A DNA stretch of 36,648 nucleotides, taken from assembly GCA_004557125.1 (NCBI GenBank), contig SFET01000021.1, positions 1-36,648 on the forward strand, written 5' to 3'. Each line of letters opens with the position of its first letter. Position 1 is the stretch's first letter. A program made the position numbers and the translations under genes. The notes beneath the pieces are model-generated. The model had not been told where the DNA came from. It did no database searches and saw only the letters and a list, made by a program, of their open reading frames with translations. Below, in pieces: positions 24,327-31,943 of the stretch. Origin of the DNA: Clostridiales bacterium. Lineage in GTDB: Bacteria; Bacillota; Clostridia; Christensenellales; Aristaeellaceae.

Positions 24327-25271
24327 ATGCAGCAGAAACCCAAACTGATCGTCATCGCGGGCACCAACGCCTCCGGCAAGAGCGGCCTGGGCGTGGAGCT
24401 GGCCCGCATGTTCGGCGGCGAAATCATCTCCGCCGACTCCCGCCAGGTGTTCCGGGGCTACGACCTGGGCAGCGGCAAGATCACGCCCGAGGAGATGAAG
24501 GGCGTCCCCCACCACCTGATCGACATCTGCGATTCCAACGAATTCTTTTCCATGCACGACTTCCAGCGCCTGGCCTATCGCGCCATCGACGATATCCTCG
24601 CCCGGGGCCGCGTGCCCTTCCTGGTGGGCGGCACAGGGCTGTACATCGCCTCCGTCACCGAGGGCTACATCATGAGCGACCGCGCGCCGGATCTGGCCTA
24701 CCGCGACGAGCTGGAAAAAAAGACCACGCCGGAGCTCTACACCATGCTCGTTTCTCTGGTGCCCGACGTGGAGGTGGACGCAAAGAACCGCAACCGCGTG
24801 ATGCGCATGCTGGAGAAGATCCACGACGGCGACGACCACCGCCCCCACAGCGCGCCCCGCTACGACTGTCTGAAGCTGGGCGTCACCTGGGATCGGGAGA
24901 CGCTGAAAGCGCGCATCGACGAGCGGCTCGAAAAACGCATGCAGCAGGGCATGGTGGACGAGGTGCGCGGTCTGCTGGAAAGCGGCGCCAGCGTGGAGTT
25001 CATGAACAAGCTGGGCCTGGAGTACCGCTACATCACCCAGTACATCACCGGCGAATTTGCCAGCGAGGCAGAGATGTGCGCACAGCTCAGCCTGGCCATC
25101 AAGCGCTTCGCCAAGCGCCAGATGACCTGGTTCCGCCGGGACAAGGAGATCCGCTGGCTGGACATGACCGGCGATCCCCTCGCCGAGGCCAGCGCATGCA
25201 TCCGCGACTTTCTCGGCATCGGTTCCTGCGATCCGCAGCGCCTGCAGGGCGACGATATCCTGAACATTTAA
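24327..25271 (+). CDS. miaA: tRNA dimethylallyltransferase MiaA
   Basis: A 314-aa enzyme that adds a dimethylallyl group to N6 of A37 in tRNAs reading codons that start with U. The P-loop is GTNASGKS (12-19), followed by ISADSRQVFRGYDLGSGK, the equivalent of the ADSxQVYxxxDIGTxK motif with catalytic Asp37. GGTGLYI (101-107) and the C-terminal TWFRRDKEIRWLD are further family marks. GT-N rather than GPT in the P-loop and RQVF rather than MQVY are mild deviations. ATG at 24327 has AAGGAGAG upstream. No hfq or mutL lies beside it. A terminator follows directly. Confidence 0.88.
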   Translation: MQQKPKLIVIAGTNASGKSGLGVELARMFGGEIISADSRQVFRGYDLGSGKITPEEMKGVPHHLIDICDSNEFFSMHDFQRLAYRAIDDILARGRVPFLVGGTGLYIASVTEGYIMSDRAPDLAYRDELEKKTTPELYTMLVSLVPDVEVDAKNRNRVMRMLEKIHDGDDHRPHSAPRYDCLKLGVTWDRETLKARIDERLEKRMQQGMVDEVRGLLESGASVEFMNKLGLEYRYITQYITGEFASEAEMCAQLSLAIKRFAKRQMTWFRRDKEIRWLDMTGDPLAEASACIRDFLGIGSCDPQRLQGDDILNI

Positions 25272-25276
25272 CTTTT

Positions 25277-25302
25277 ACCCGCAATTTTTATGCGGGTTTT
25301 TT
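25277..25302 (+). terminator. Terminator after miaA
   Basis: acccgca (25277-25283) and tgcgggt (25291-25297) form a perfect 7-bp stem followed by six T. Confidence 0.9.
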
Positions 25303-25313
25303 CATGGATCGGA

Positions 25314-25342
25314 TTGAATAATTTCCTTCATCGGTCTATAAT
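25314..25342 (+). promoter_or_regulatory. Promoter for the ROK kinase and phosphoesterase genes
   Basis: TTGAAT (25314-25319), 17 bases, TATAAT (25337-25342), 36 bases before the start codon. Confidence 0.85.
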
Positions 25343-25378
25343 AGTAATGTTCGACCATTGCATACGGAGGGGAAATGA

Positions 25379-26341
25379 ATGAAAAAATACAGAATCGGCA
25401 TTGATGTTGGCGCCACGAATACCAAAATCGGCCTGTTCGACCGTGACATGAACCTTCTGGACTCCACGCAGACGCTGACGGACCCGGAGGCGGATCTGCC
25501 CATGCTGATGGACTTCATTGAATCGCTGGTGCAGCACATGCTCAAGCGCAGCGGCATCTCCATCGACCACCTGATGGGCGTGGGCGCCGCGTTTCCCTCC
25601 TACATCGATTACAAGGCCGGCATCGTGGTGGAGACCGGCAACATCATGTCCCTGACCAACGCTCCGGTGCGGGATCTGCTGGAGGAGCGCCTGGGCGTGC
25701 GCGTGGTGCTGGACAACGACGCCAACCTTGCCGCCCTGGCGGAGCACAAGCTGGGCGCCGGCGTGGGCCAGGACAACATGATCTACGCGGCGCTGGCCAC
25801 CGGCATCGGCGGCGGCCTGATCCTCAACGGCAAGCTGTACCGCGGCATGCACGGCATGGCGGGCGAAATCGGCCACATGTTCGTCTCCGATTCCACCGGC
25901 TATCCCTGCCCCTGCGGCGTGACCGGCTGCGTGCAGTCCATCTCCTCGGGCGCGCACATGGCCAAGTACGTCACCGACCGCATCAAGGAGGGCGAGGACA
26001 GCTCCATTCTCAACTACGCCGGCACCCTCTCCAGCATCGACATGGAGGCCGTGGGCAAGGCACTGCGCGGCAACGATTCCCTGGCTCTGGAGGTGGTCAG
26101 CCGCGGCGCGGAGTACCTCGGCCGCATGTTCCACTCCCTGAACCAGATCTTCGACATCAACTACTTCGTCTACGGCGGCGGCGTGGCCAAGCTGGGCAGC
26201 CCCTTCATCGACCGCATGGTGGCCGCCTATCGCCACTACTCCCTGAACGACACCCGGCACCCCGCACAGTTCGTCCCTGCGAAGTTCGGCAGCCAGGCGG
26301 GCATGTACGGCGCGGCGCTGCTGATTACGGATGAAGCCTGA
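25379..26341 (+). CDS. ROK family sugar kinase
   Basis: A 320-aa ROK protein without a DNA-binding domain, so a kinase rather than a repressor. Such enzymes phosphorylate glucose, fructose, mannose, allose or amino sugars with ATP. Seen are the phosphate loop IGIDVGATNTK (6-16), catalytic D114 in LDNDANLAA, the GEIGHM motif (163-167) and the structural zinc site H166, C177, C179 and C184 (CPCGVTGC). Glucokinase is the most frequent activity of this form, but the substrate cannot be fixed here. GGAGGGG precedes the ATG. The next gene starts 11 bases before its stop. Confidence 0.92.
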   Translation: MKKYRIGIDVGATNTKIGLFDRDMNLLDSTQTLTDPEADLPMLMDFIESLVQHMLKRSGISIDHLMGVGAAFPSYIDYKAGIVVETGNIMSLTNAPVRDLLEERLGVRVVLDNDANLAALAEHKLGAGVGQDNMIYAALATGIGGGLILNGKLYRGMHGMAGEIGHMFVSDSTGYPCPCGVTGCVQSISSGAHMAKYVTDRIKEGEDSSILNYAGTLSSIDMEAVGKALRGNDSLALEVVSRGAEYLGRMFHSLNQIFDINYFVYGGGVAKLGSPFIDRMVAAYRHYSLNDTRHPAQFVPAKFGSQAGMYGAALLITDEA

Positions 26342-27119
26342 GCATCGCTCCCTGTACGTGCCGCCGGATCCGGGGCTGTATCCCGGCGTCTTTCCTCTGC
26401 CGCATCCGGAGCGCGTGCAGATCAGCGGCGCGCCGGCGCACATGCACGGCCTGCGGGCGCTGTTCGTCAGCGACGTGCACCTGCGCCGCAGCGTCTCCGA
26501 CGCCCGGCTCGAAATGCTGATCGGTCTGATGCGCATGCAGCGGGCCGATCTTCTGCTGCTTGGCGGCGACTATGCCGAGGACGGGGATTCCTGCGCGCGC
26601 TTCTTTGCTGCGCTGCGGAAGCTGTCCTTCCCCCTGGGCGCGTACGCCGTGCCCGGCAACAACGATCCCGGCGACGCCGCGCTGCTGCAGTCCATGATGG
26701 CCAGGGCGGGCGTGACGCTGCTCAAGAACCGCTGCGCAAGCATCCGTCTGCCCGGCGGAACGCTGGAGATCGCCGGCTGCGACGAGCACAAGTACGGCGC
26801 GCCCCGCACCGACGGCCTGTTTTCGGGGGACGGCGCCTACCGTATCCTGCTGTCCCACTTCCCGATTCTTCCCGACTGCGCCTGCGAACTGATGCTCTCC
26901 GGCCACACCCACGGCGGACAGTTCAACCTGATGGGCGTCACGCCCTACACCATCGGCTTCGAGCGCCGCTTTCCCCTGCTGGCCGTGCGCGGCCTGCATC
27001 GCATCGGCGAAATGCAGCTGCTGGTGAGCAGCGGCGTCGGCGTCAGCCGGCTGCCCTTGCGCATCGGCGCCTCGCCGCGCATTCATTTGCTGGAATTTTG
27101 TCCGGAAGTTTCCGGCTGA
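26331..27119 (+). CDS. Calcineurin-like metallophosphoesterase
   Basis: A 262-aa phosphoesterase with the complete di-metal motif set: D48-x-H50 (SDVHL), GGD80, GN110-ND, H176 and GH192-x-H194 (GHTHGGQ). The layout resembles the YaeI/YkuE group that acts on lipid or UDP-lipid phosphates at the membrane, but there is no clear signal peptide or anchor. The ATG lies within the end of the ROK gene and lacks a good ribosome-binding site, so it probably relies on translation coupling. I see no terminator before the downstream RNA promoter. Confidence 0.88.
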   Translation: MKPEHRSLYVPPDPGLYPGVFPLPHPERVQISGAPAHMHGLRALFVSDVHLRRSVSDARLEMLIGLMRMQRADLLLLGGDYAEDGDSCARFFAALRKLSFPLGAYAVPGNNDPGDAALLQSMMARAGVTLLKNRCASIRLPGGTLEIAGCDEHKYGAPRTDGLFSGDGAYRILLSHFPILPDCACELMLSGHTHGGQFNLMGVTPYTIGFERRFPLLAVRGLHRIGEMQLLVSSGVGVSRLPLRIGASPRIHLLEFCPEVSG

Positions 27120-27135
27120 AACTTTGCCGAAGCGC

Positions 27136-27164
27136 TTGACATTCGCACCCGGCGCGCATATAAT
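27136..27164 (+). promoter_or_regulatory. Consensus promoter of the structured RNA gene
   Basis: TTGACA (27136-27141), exactly 17 bases, TATAAT (27159-27164): a perfect sigma-A promoter, 17 bases after the phosphoesterase stop. No protein-coding gene follows before two terminators. Confidence 0.93.
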
Positions 27165-27170
27165 TGAATT

Positions 27171-27408
27171 GTCGGTCGCGAACGGCCGCTGAAATGGAAA
27201 GTATCCTGGGGTGTGCGCTGATCTGTGCTTTTACCCACAGATTCATAAAAGGATTCCGGGTCGATATGCAGATGCCAGGCCCCCGATTTTGCCAGGGGAA
27301 GGCAGTAAGCAGTCGCAGGTCTCCGCCCTGCCGGAGCGGCGGGTGAAAAAGCAGAGATTGACGGCACTCATGGGATATTCTTTGAGCATCTACGGATGCT
27401 CATTTTTT
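27171..27408 (+). ncRNA. Unassigned structured small RNA of about 238 nt
   Basis: Between a perfect promoter and a perfect terminator lies a stretch with no credible coding frame. By hand the RNA folds into a long closing stem. Its helices are 27198-27201/27380-27383, 27202-27206/27373-27377, 27209-27213/27365-27369, 27220-27224/27355-27359, 27226-27228/27351-27353 and 27229-27236/27341-27349. Inside are at least two hairpins (27273-27276/27301-27304 with CCCC/GGGG; 27321-27324/27333-27336), and a small 5' hairpin lies at 27173-27188. Part of the closing stem can instead form an 8-bp local hairpin (27220-27227/27236-27243). The long extended hairpin recalls 6S RNA, but I see no sequence signature of 6S, SRP, tmRNA or RNase P RNA. 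It lies between a phosphoesterase gene and noc. Confidence 0.72.
27384..27408 (+). terminator. Terminator of the structured RNA
   Basis: gagcatc (27384-27390), loop tacg, gatgctc (27395-27401), then six T after one A. It directly follows the closing stem. Confidence 0.92.
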
Positions 27409-27442
27409 ATTTCCAGCCCATTGATAAGAACACTCCTCTCCG

Positions 27443-27468
27443 AACCCGCCGCATCCGCGGCGGGTTTT
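27443..27468 (+). terminator. Second, backup terminator
   Basis: A perfect 10-bp stem aacccgccgc (27443-27452) / gcggcgggtt (27457-27466) with loop atcc and a TTTT run. It lies 35 bases after the first terminator and fully insulates the RNA gene from noc. Confidence 0.9.
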
Positions 27469-27523
27469 CGCATGCCGCGGCTTTTTTCCACTTTGCATCG
27501 GATATTTCGCCGGGAAATGAATA

Positions 27524-27529
27524 TATAAT
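27524..27529 (+). promoter_or_regulatory. Probable -10 box for noc
   Basis: TATAAT at 27524-27529, 30 bases before the start codon; no good -35 at normal spacing. Confidence 0.4.
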
Positions 27530-27558
27530 CAGCGGTACTTCGTGAAGGAGGAACGCGC

Positions 27559-28374
27559 ATGCCCGCATACACCCTTCGACAGCCCGGCTCCGACCGGCGC
27601 GTCGCCCGCATCGAACTCAGCCGCATCGCCCCCAGCCCCTATCAGCCGCGCCAGTGCATCGACGACACGTCGATTCAGGAGCTGGCCGAATCCATCGACC
27701 GCTTCGGCCTGCTGACGCCGCTGCTGGTGCGCCGCTGCTCCGTGGGCGCGTACGAGCTGATCGCCGGCGAGCGCCGTCTGCGGGCGCTGAAGCTGCTGGG
27801 GCGCACCCATGCGGACGCCATCGTGCTCAGCGCCTACGACCGGGACTGCGCGCTGATCGGCCTGATCGAAAACCTAGAGCGGGAGGATCTGCACTTCCTC
27901 GACGAGGCCGAAGCCTGCCGGCGCATCCTGAAGGAGCACGGCCTGAGCCAGGAGGAGCTGGCCGCCGCGCTGTCCATGAGTCCCTCTGCGCTGGCCAACC
28001 GGCTCCGGCTGCTGCGCCTGAGCGTGGAGGCGCGCGCGTTCATCCGTGAAAGCGGTCTCTCCGAGCGCCATGCCCGGGCGCTTCTGAAGCTGGAGGACGG
28101 CGCACAGCAGCTTCAATTCGCCCGCCTGGCCGCAAAGTCCCGGTGGAGCGTGCGCCAGCTCGAGGCCCAGATCGCCCACAATCTGAACGCCGCGCCCACC
28201 GCAAAGAGTGAGGTCCGCCTGATCCGCGACAACCGCCTGGTCATCAACGCCCTGAACGACACCGTGCGCCAGCTCAAGCGCATCGGCGTGCACGCCAGCA
28301 GCCGCGTGGAGGCCCACGAGGATTCCTACGACGTCATCATCACCGTGCGCCGGCCCTACGACGCCGACGCATGA
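27559..28374 (+). CDS. noc: ParB/Noc-family DNA-binding protein (Noc-like)
   Basis: A 271-aa ParB-superfamily protein. These CTP-dependent clamps load on specific DNA sites; Noc then blocks division over the nucleoid while ParB acts in segregation. Visible are PSPYQPR (26-31), the CTP-binding box YELIAGERRLRALKLLG (65-81), IENLEREDL (103-111) and a helix-turn-helix (about 128-152, LSQEELAAALSMSPSALANRL). The C-terminal segment (RDNRLVINALNDTVRQLKRI, then a beta-rich DVIITVRRP) is closer to Noc than to the ParB dimer domain. No parA or rsmG adjoins it, and the N-terminal membrane helix of Noc is not obvious. AAGGAGG precedes the start. Confidence 0.75.
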   Translation: MPAYTLRQPGSDRRVARIELSRIAPSPYQPRQCIDDTSIQELAESIDRFGLLTPLLVRRCSVGAYELIAGERRLRALKLLGRTHADAIVLSAYDRDCALIGLIENLEREDLHFLDEAEACRRILKEHGLSQEELAAALSMSPSALANRLRLLRLSVEARAFIRESGLSERHARALLKLEDGAQQLQFARLAAKSRWSVRQLEAQIAHNLNAAPTAKSEVRLIRDNRLVINALNDTVRQLKRIGVHASSRVEAHEDSYDVIITVRRPYDADA

Positions 28375-28384
28375 GGCGTTCAGC

Positions 28385-28425
28385 ATCGCCGATCGATTGT
28401 TGTCCGGCGATATTTAATTTTTCTT
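28385..28425 (+). terminator. Terminator after noc
   Basis: atcgccg (28385-28391) / cggcgat (28405-28411), 13-base loop, followed by a long T-rich stretch. Confidence 0.75.
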
Positions 28426-28441
28426 TTTCAGATAATATTTA

Positions 28442-28470
28442 TTGACAAACGATATATTCCATGCTATACT
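28442..28470 (+). promoter_or_regulatory. Promoter for the DUF2975-XRE-DUF4173 operon
   Basis: TTGACA (28442-28447), 17 bases, TATACT (28465-28470) with an extended -10 TG. It lies 55 bases before the first start. Confidence 0.88.
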
Positions 28471-28524
28471 GGCTTCAACGGGGCGGCACGGAGGAAATCT
28501 GCCGTCCAAAAGGAGTGACTGCTC

Positions 28525-28971
28525 ATGTGGAACGATCGAAAATCCATTCAACTCTCGCTGGCGCTGGTGGACCTGTTCGGCCTGATCGCGCTGGTCTGCG
28601 CCTGCACGATGCCGATGATCGCCGGCTGGTATGCGGAGCAATTCGGCCGGAGCGCGCAGATGCGGCGCGTGCTGACCATCGCATTCTACTGCTGCCTGCC
28701 CTTTGCGATTGCCGCACTGGGCGCGCTGCACCATCTGCTGCACAACCTGTTGAAGGAGCGCCCGTTCATCGCACAGAACGTGACGCTGCTGCGGGTGCTT
28801 TCCTGGTGCTGCTTCGCCGTGGCACTGATCGCACTGGTCGCGTGTCGCATCTATCTTCCCTTTCTGCTGGTGTGCATCGCCGCGGCCTTCATCGGCCTGA
28901 TTCTGCGGGTCATCAAGAACGTGTTCTGCACCGCCATCGAGATTCAGACCGAAAACGACATGACAATATGA
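28525..28971 (+). CDS. DUF2975 membrane protein
   Basis: A 148-aa integral membrane protein with four hydrophobic segments (about 9-34, 48-72, 90-107 and 110-127). Its size and arrangement match DUF2975 proteins, which are nearly always encoded next to a small XRE regulator of the YozG type, as here. Function is not known; the pairing suggests a membrane partner that senses or restrains the regulator. AAGGAGTG lies 8 bases before the ATG. The XRE gene starts 10 bases after its stop. Confidence 0.8.
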   Translation: MWNDRKSIQLSLALVDLFGLIALVCACTMPMIAGWYAEQFGRSAQMRRVLTIAFYCCLPFAIAALGALHHLLHNLLKERPFIAQNVTLLRVLSWCCFAVALIALVACRIYLPFLLVCIAAAFIGLILRVIKNVFCTAIEIQTENDMTI

Positions 28972-28981
28972 GGTGTGCGCC

Positions 28982-29197
28982 ATGGCAATTGTAGTCAACA
29001 TTGACGTGATGATGGCCAAGCGGAAGATGTCCGCGGGCGAACTGGCGGAGCGCGTGGGCATCACGCCGGCCAATCTGTCCATTCTGAAGAACAACAAGGC
29101 CCGGGCGGTGCGCTTCACCACGCTGGAGGCCCTGTGCCGGGCGCTGAACTGTCAGCCCGGCGACCTACTGGAGTACCAGCCCGACGAGGGCGAGTGA
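28982..29197 (+). CDS. Small XRE-type regulator (YozG-like)
   Basis: A 71-aa protein that is almost entirely one helix-turn-helix: MAKRKMSAGELAERVGITPA (about 11-30) then NLSILKNNKARAVRFTTLEA. The C-terminus LNCQPGDLLEYQP is the typical end of YozG-like regulators. It begins with the ATG at 28982, where GAGGTG lies upstream; a second ATG 9 bases earlier overlaps that site. It sits between DUF2975 and a DUF4173 protein and probably regulates this operon, though I see no palindrome at the promoter that would prove it. Confidence 0.88.
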   Translation: MAIVVNIDVMMAKRKMSAGELAERVGITPANLSILKNNKARAVRFTTLEALCRALNCQPGDLLEYQPDEGE

Positions 29198-29225
29198 TCG
29201 ACCCTTTCAACACAAGGAGAACGCT

Positions 29226-30821
29226 ATGAACCAGACATGCAATCCTACGACGCCCGCCATGTCGGGCGAATTTGACAACCCCGGCCTGCTGCAGCGCCTG
29301 CGCGAGGAACCTGCGCCGCCCTGGACCGCCCGCGACGGCATCTTTCTGGCGGCGGCGGTGATCGTCGGTCTGATCCTGGTGGAATGGGGGCTGTGGGGTG
29401 GCCTGAACCTGGGCTTCTCCATCGGCTACGCCCTGCTGCTGATCTGGACGGCGGCCTATCGCGGCGCGTCCGGGCTGCAGATGAAGCCCTTTGCCCTGTT
29501 CTGCGGCGCGGCGTCGCTGGCCGCCGCCGGCCTGTTCGCCTGGAGCGCAGACTACCTGCTCAGCTTCATGTGGCTGGGGATGATCGCCCTGCTGTACTGC
29601 ATCTTCACCGCATCGCTGTACGGCCTGGAGCCGGGCGACGGACTGTACCGGATCACCGACGCCCTCGCCTGCATCGTGCCCGCGCCCTTTCGCAACCTGC
29701 ACCGGCCCTTCCAGTCCATTGCGGCCACAGGTCGCACCCGGGGCGGCCGCGTGGCGCGCCAGGTGGCTCTGGGACTGGCGTTGGCCGTGCCGGTGCTTGC
29801 GATCGTTCTGCCGCTGCTGATCGGCTCTGACGCCGCCTTCGAGGGCCTGGCGCGCTCCCTGGTGGGCAGCCTGGGCGATGCGCCGGTGCAGATCATCCTG
29901 GGGCTGATCGCCGCGGTGCTGATCTTCTCCCTGGGCTTTGCCCTTCGCAAGGGCCTGGTGCCCGCACGGAAGCATGCAACTGCCGCCAGAGACGGCGTGC
30001 TGGGCGCGACCGCCGCGTTGACGCTGCTGAGCGCACTGATCCTGGTGTACGCGGCGTACCTGCTGTCCCAGCTGGCCTACTTCTTCAGCGCCTTCTCCGG
30101 CATCCTGCCCGAGGGCTACGTATTCACCGCCGCCGAATACGCCCGGCGCGGCTTCTTTGAGCTCTGCGCGGTGTGCGCTGTCAACCTTCTGGTGGTGTGC
30201 ATCGTGGCCCGGCTGACGCGGCGCGCCGGGGACGGCCGCGCGCCCGCCGCCGTGCGCGCTCTGTGCGGCGCCGTGTGCATCTTCTGCCTGATCTTTGCCG
30301 CCACGGCCCTCTCCAAGATGGCGCTGTACGTGCGGCGCTTCGGTCTGACCCGGCTGCGGCTGCTGACCACCGCCTTCATGCTGCTCATCGTCTTCACGCT
30401 GGTCTGCGTACTGGTGCAGCTGTTCGCGCGGCGCATGCCCTGCGTGCAGGCCGTGCTGATCTTCGCCTGCGTCCTCGGCCTTGTCCTGGGCTACGCGGAG
30501 CCGGACGCCCTCGTGGCGCGCTACAACGTGCAGCGCTACAATGCGGGCACGCTGGAGACCATCGACGTGGACTACCTGGACAGCCTGTCCGCAGCGGCCG
30601 TTCCGCAGCTGATCGGGCTGCTGGACTGCCCGGACGAAACCGTGCGCACCGCCGCCGCAGCGGCGCTGGACCGGAAGCTGGACTTCTATCTCACGGAAGA
30701 ACTGCATCGGATCCCCGACAGCAGTCTGCGCAGCTACAACCACAGGCTCGCCACCGTCCAGGCCCTTCTGCATGCAAATGCTGAGCGCATCGGGGAAATC
30801 CTCGCGGAAGCGGCGCACTGA
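29226..30821 (+). CDS. DUF4153/DUF4173 multi-pass membrane protein
   Basis: A 531-aa membrane protein with about ten to eleven hydrophobic segments from residue 37 to about 425, followed by a soluble tail of about 100 residues. EYARRGFFELCAVCAVNLLV and YVRRFGLTRLRLLTTAFML are characteristic of the DUF4153/DUF4173 group. Proteins of this group often accompany DUF2975 plus XRE genes; their function is unknown. AAGGAG precedes the ATG by 7 bases, 28 bases after the XRE gene, so the three form one operon. A strong hairpin follows. Confidence 0.82.
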   Translation: MNQTCNPTTPAMSGEFDNPGLLQRLREEPAPPWTARDGIFLAAAVIVGLILVEWGLWGGLNLGFSIGYALLLIWTAAYRGASGLQMKPFALFCGAASLAAAGLFAWSADYLLSFMWLGMIALLYCIFTASLYGLEPGDGLYRITDALACIVPAPFRNLHRPFQSIAATGRTRGGRVARQVALGLALAVPVLAIVLPLLIGSDAAFEGLARSLVGSLGDAPVQIILGLIAAVLIFSLGFALRKGLVPARKHATAARDGVLGATAALTLLSALILVYAAYLLSQLAYFFSAFSGILPEGYVFTAAEYARRGFFELCAVCAVNLLVVCIVARLTRRAGDGRAPAAVRALCGAVCIFCLIFAATALSKMALYVRRFGLTRLRLLTTAFMLLIVFTLVCVLVQLFARRMPCVQAVLIFACVLGLVLGYAEPDALVARYNVQRYNAGTLETIDVDYLDSLSAAAVPQLIGLLDCPDETVRTAAAAALDRKLDFYLTEELHRIPDSSLRSYNHRLATVQALLHANAERIGEILAEAAH

Positions 30822-30877
30822 TCGCTGCAGATAAAAACAGCGGCCCCATGATGACGCGCCGCAAATCCGCCCAACGC

Positions 30878-30924
30878 AAGCGGAGCACCCGATCCCTTCG
30901 GATCGGATGCTCCGCTTTCCTTTG
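30878..30924. terminator. Terminator between the DUF4173 and kinase genes
   Basis: A long stem aagcggagc..ccgatcc / ggatcgg..gctccgctt (30878-30917) with a 4-base loop and one small internal loop, then tttccttt. It lies between convergent genes and may work both ways. Confidence 0.8.
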
Positions 30925-30930
30925 TTCCGC

Positions 30931-31863
30931 TCACACCGCAGCCTCCATTGGCGGGAGGAAGTCCTCCAGGCGTGGGCAGGTGCTCTCCTCGGTGCGAATG
31001 GTGAGCGCCGCCAGGTGCGCGCCCAGCCGTGCCGCCTCCTGAAGGCGCAGTCCGCGCATCCGCGCCGCCACGGTTCCGGAGAAGAAGGCGTCGCCCGCAC
31101 CGGTGGAGTCCACCATGCAGGTGGGCTCCGCCGGGATGTGACCTGCATCGCCGCTGTGGGCGTCGAAGTACACCGCGCCCGCATCGCCCAGGGTCACCAC
31201 AATCTCCCCCACGCCCCGCAGCTGCGCCTCGCGGCACAGCACCTCCAGCACGCGCGCCGGCTCGCGGTGGGTCAGATCGCAGCCGAACAGATTGCCGGCC
31301 TCGATTTCATTGAGGATGAACAGCCGGGTCTTGGACAGAAATTCGGGGTGCTGCAAAATCACGCTCATGTTGCCCACCACCACGTACACGTCCTTGCCGT
31401 ACTTCTCCGCCAGGGCAAACACCTTTTCCGCGATGGACGCGCGCATATCCACCTCCAGCACGATGCCGTCGCAGCCCAGCACGATCTCGTCGCCGCGCCG
31501 GTCCACCAGCTCCTCCATGGAGGAGAAGTCCGGCTGACGGGAGATGGAGCCCGCCAGATCGCCGTGCTCATTCATCACGGCCAGCCACATGCCCATGCCC
31601 GCCGGCGCAGTGACGGCAAAGCGCAGATCCACGCCCCGGGCCGCGAGCCGCCGGCGCACATCCTCGCCGATGGCGCCGGATTCAAACATCGTCACGAAGG
31701 CTGCCTGCGCGCCGATGTTCGCCAGATCCTCCGCCACATTGCGGCACACGCCGCCGTGCACGATCTTCACATCGCCCACATTCCTGCCGGTGGGCTGGTA
31801 CTTGCCGAAGGGGAAACCCTTGATGTCCACAAACACCGAACCGAACACCGCCGTATATCCCAT
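30931..31863 (-). CDS. PfkB-family sugar kinase
   Basis: A 310-aa ribokinase-fold kinase. The N-terminal part has GGVCRNVAEDLANIGA (37-52), and the C-terminal PfkB signature VDSTGAGDAFFSGT (251-264) contains the catalytic base D258 and anion hole GAGD. Candidate substrates are fructose, xylulose or a nucleoside sugar; the GGVxRNVAE motif also occurs in pseudouridine kinases. The gene lies downstream of a D-lyxose/D-mannose isomerase, so phosphorylation of the resulting ketose (fructose or xylulose) is the natural guess. ATG at 31863 has GGAGGAG upstream; the longer open frame is a shadow of the isomerase gene. Confidence 0.87.
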   Translation of the reverse strand: MGYTAVFGSVFVDIKGFPFGKYQPTGRNVGDVKIVHGGVCRNVAEDLANIGAQAAFVTMFESGAIGEDVRRRLAARGVDLRFAVTAPAGMGMWLAVMNEHGDLAGSISRQPDFSSMEELVDRRGDEIVLGCDGIVLEVDMRASIAEKVFALAEKYGKDVYVVVGNMSVILQHPEFLSKTRLFILNEIEAGNLFGCDLTHREPARVLEVLCREAQLRGVGEIVVTLGDAGAVYFDAHSGDAGHIPAEPTCMVDSTGAGDAFFSGTVAARMRGLRLQEAARLGAHLAALTIRTEESTCPRLEDFLPPMEAAV

Positions 31864-31904
31864 GGGTCGTCTCCTCCATTTCTTTGGTAGGTGCGAAACG
31901 CCAG

Positions 31905-31930
31905 GGGGGACAGGTTTGCGCCTGTCCCCC
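31905..31930. repeat. Hairpin between isomerase and kinase genes
   Basis: gggggacagg (31905-31914) and cctgtccccc (31921-31930) form a perfect 10-bp stem in the 80-base gap. No T run follows on the minus strand, so it is more likely an mRNA stability or processing element than a terminator. Confidence 0.6.
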
Positions 31931-31943
31931 GGATGGATCCCTC

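Noticed and set aside
27181..27346. Short open frame inside the structured RNA
   Set aside because: No ribosome-binding site, no similarity, and it is interrupted by strong RNA helices.
27171..27408. Reading the structured RNA as a known riboswitch or as SRP, tmRNA or RNase P RNA
   Set aside because: None of the conserved core sequences I know for these (including TPP, cobalamin, SAM, lysine, T-box) is present, and the next gene has its own -10 box after two terminators.
29115..31184. Long minus-strand frame opposite the DUF4173 gene
   Set aside because: Gln/Gly/His-rich shadow of a clear membrane protein gene.
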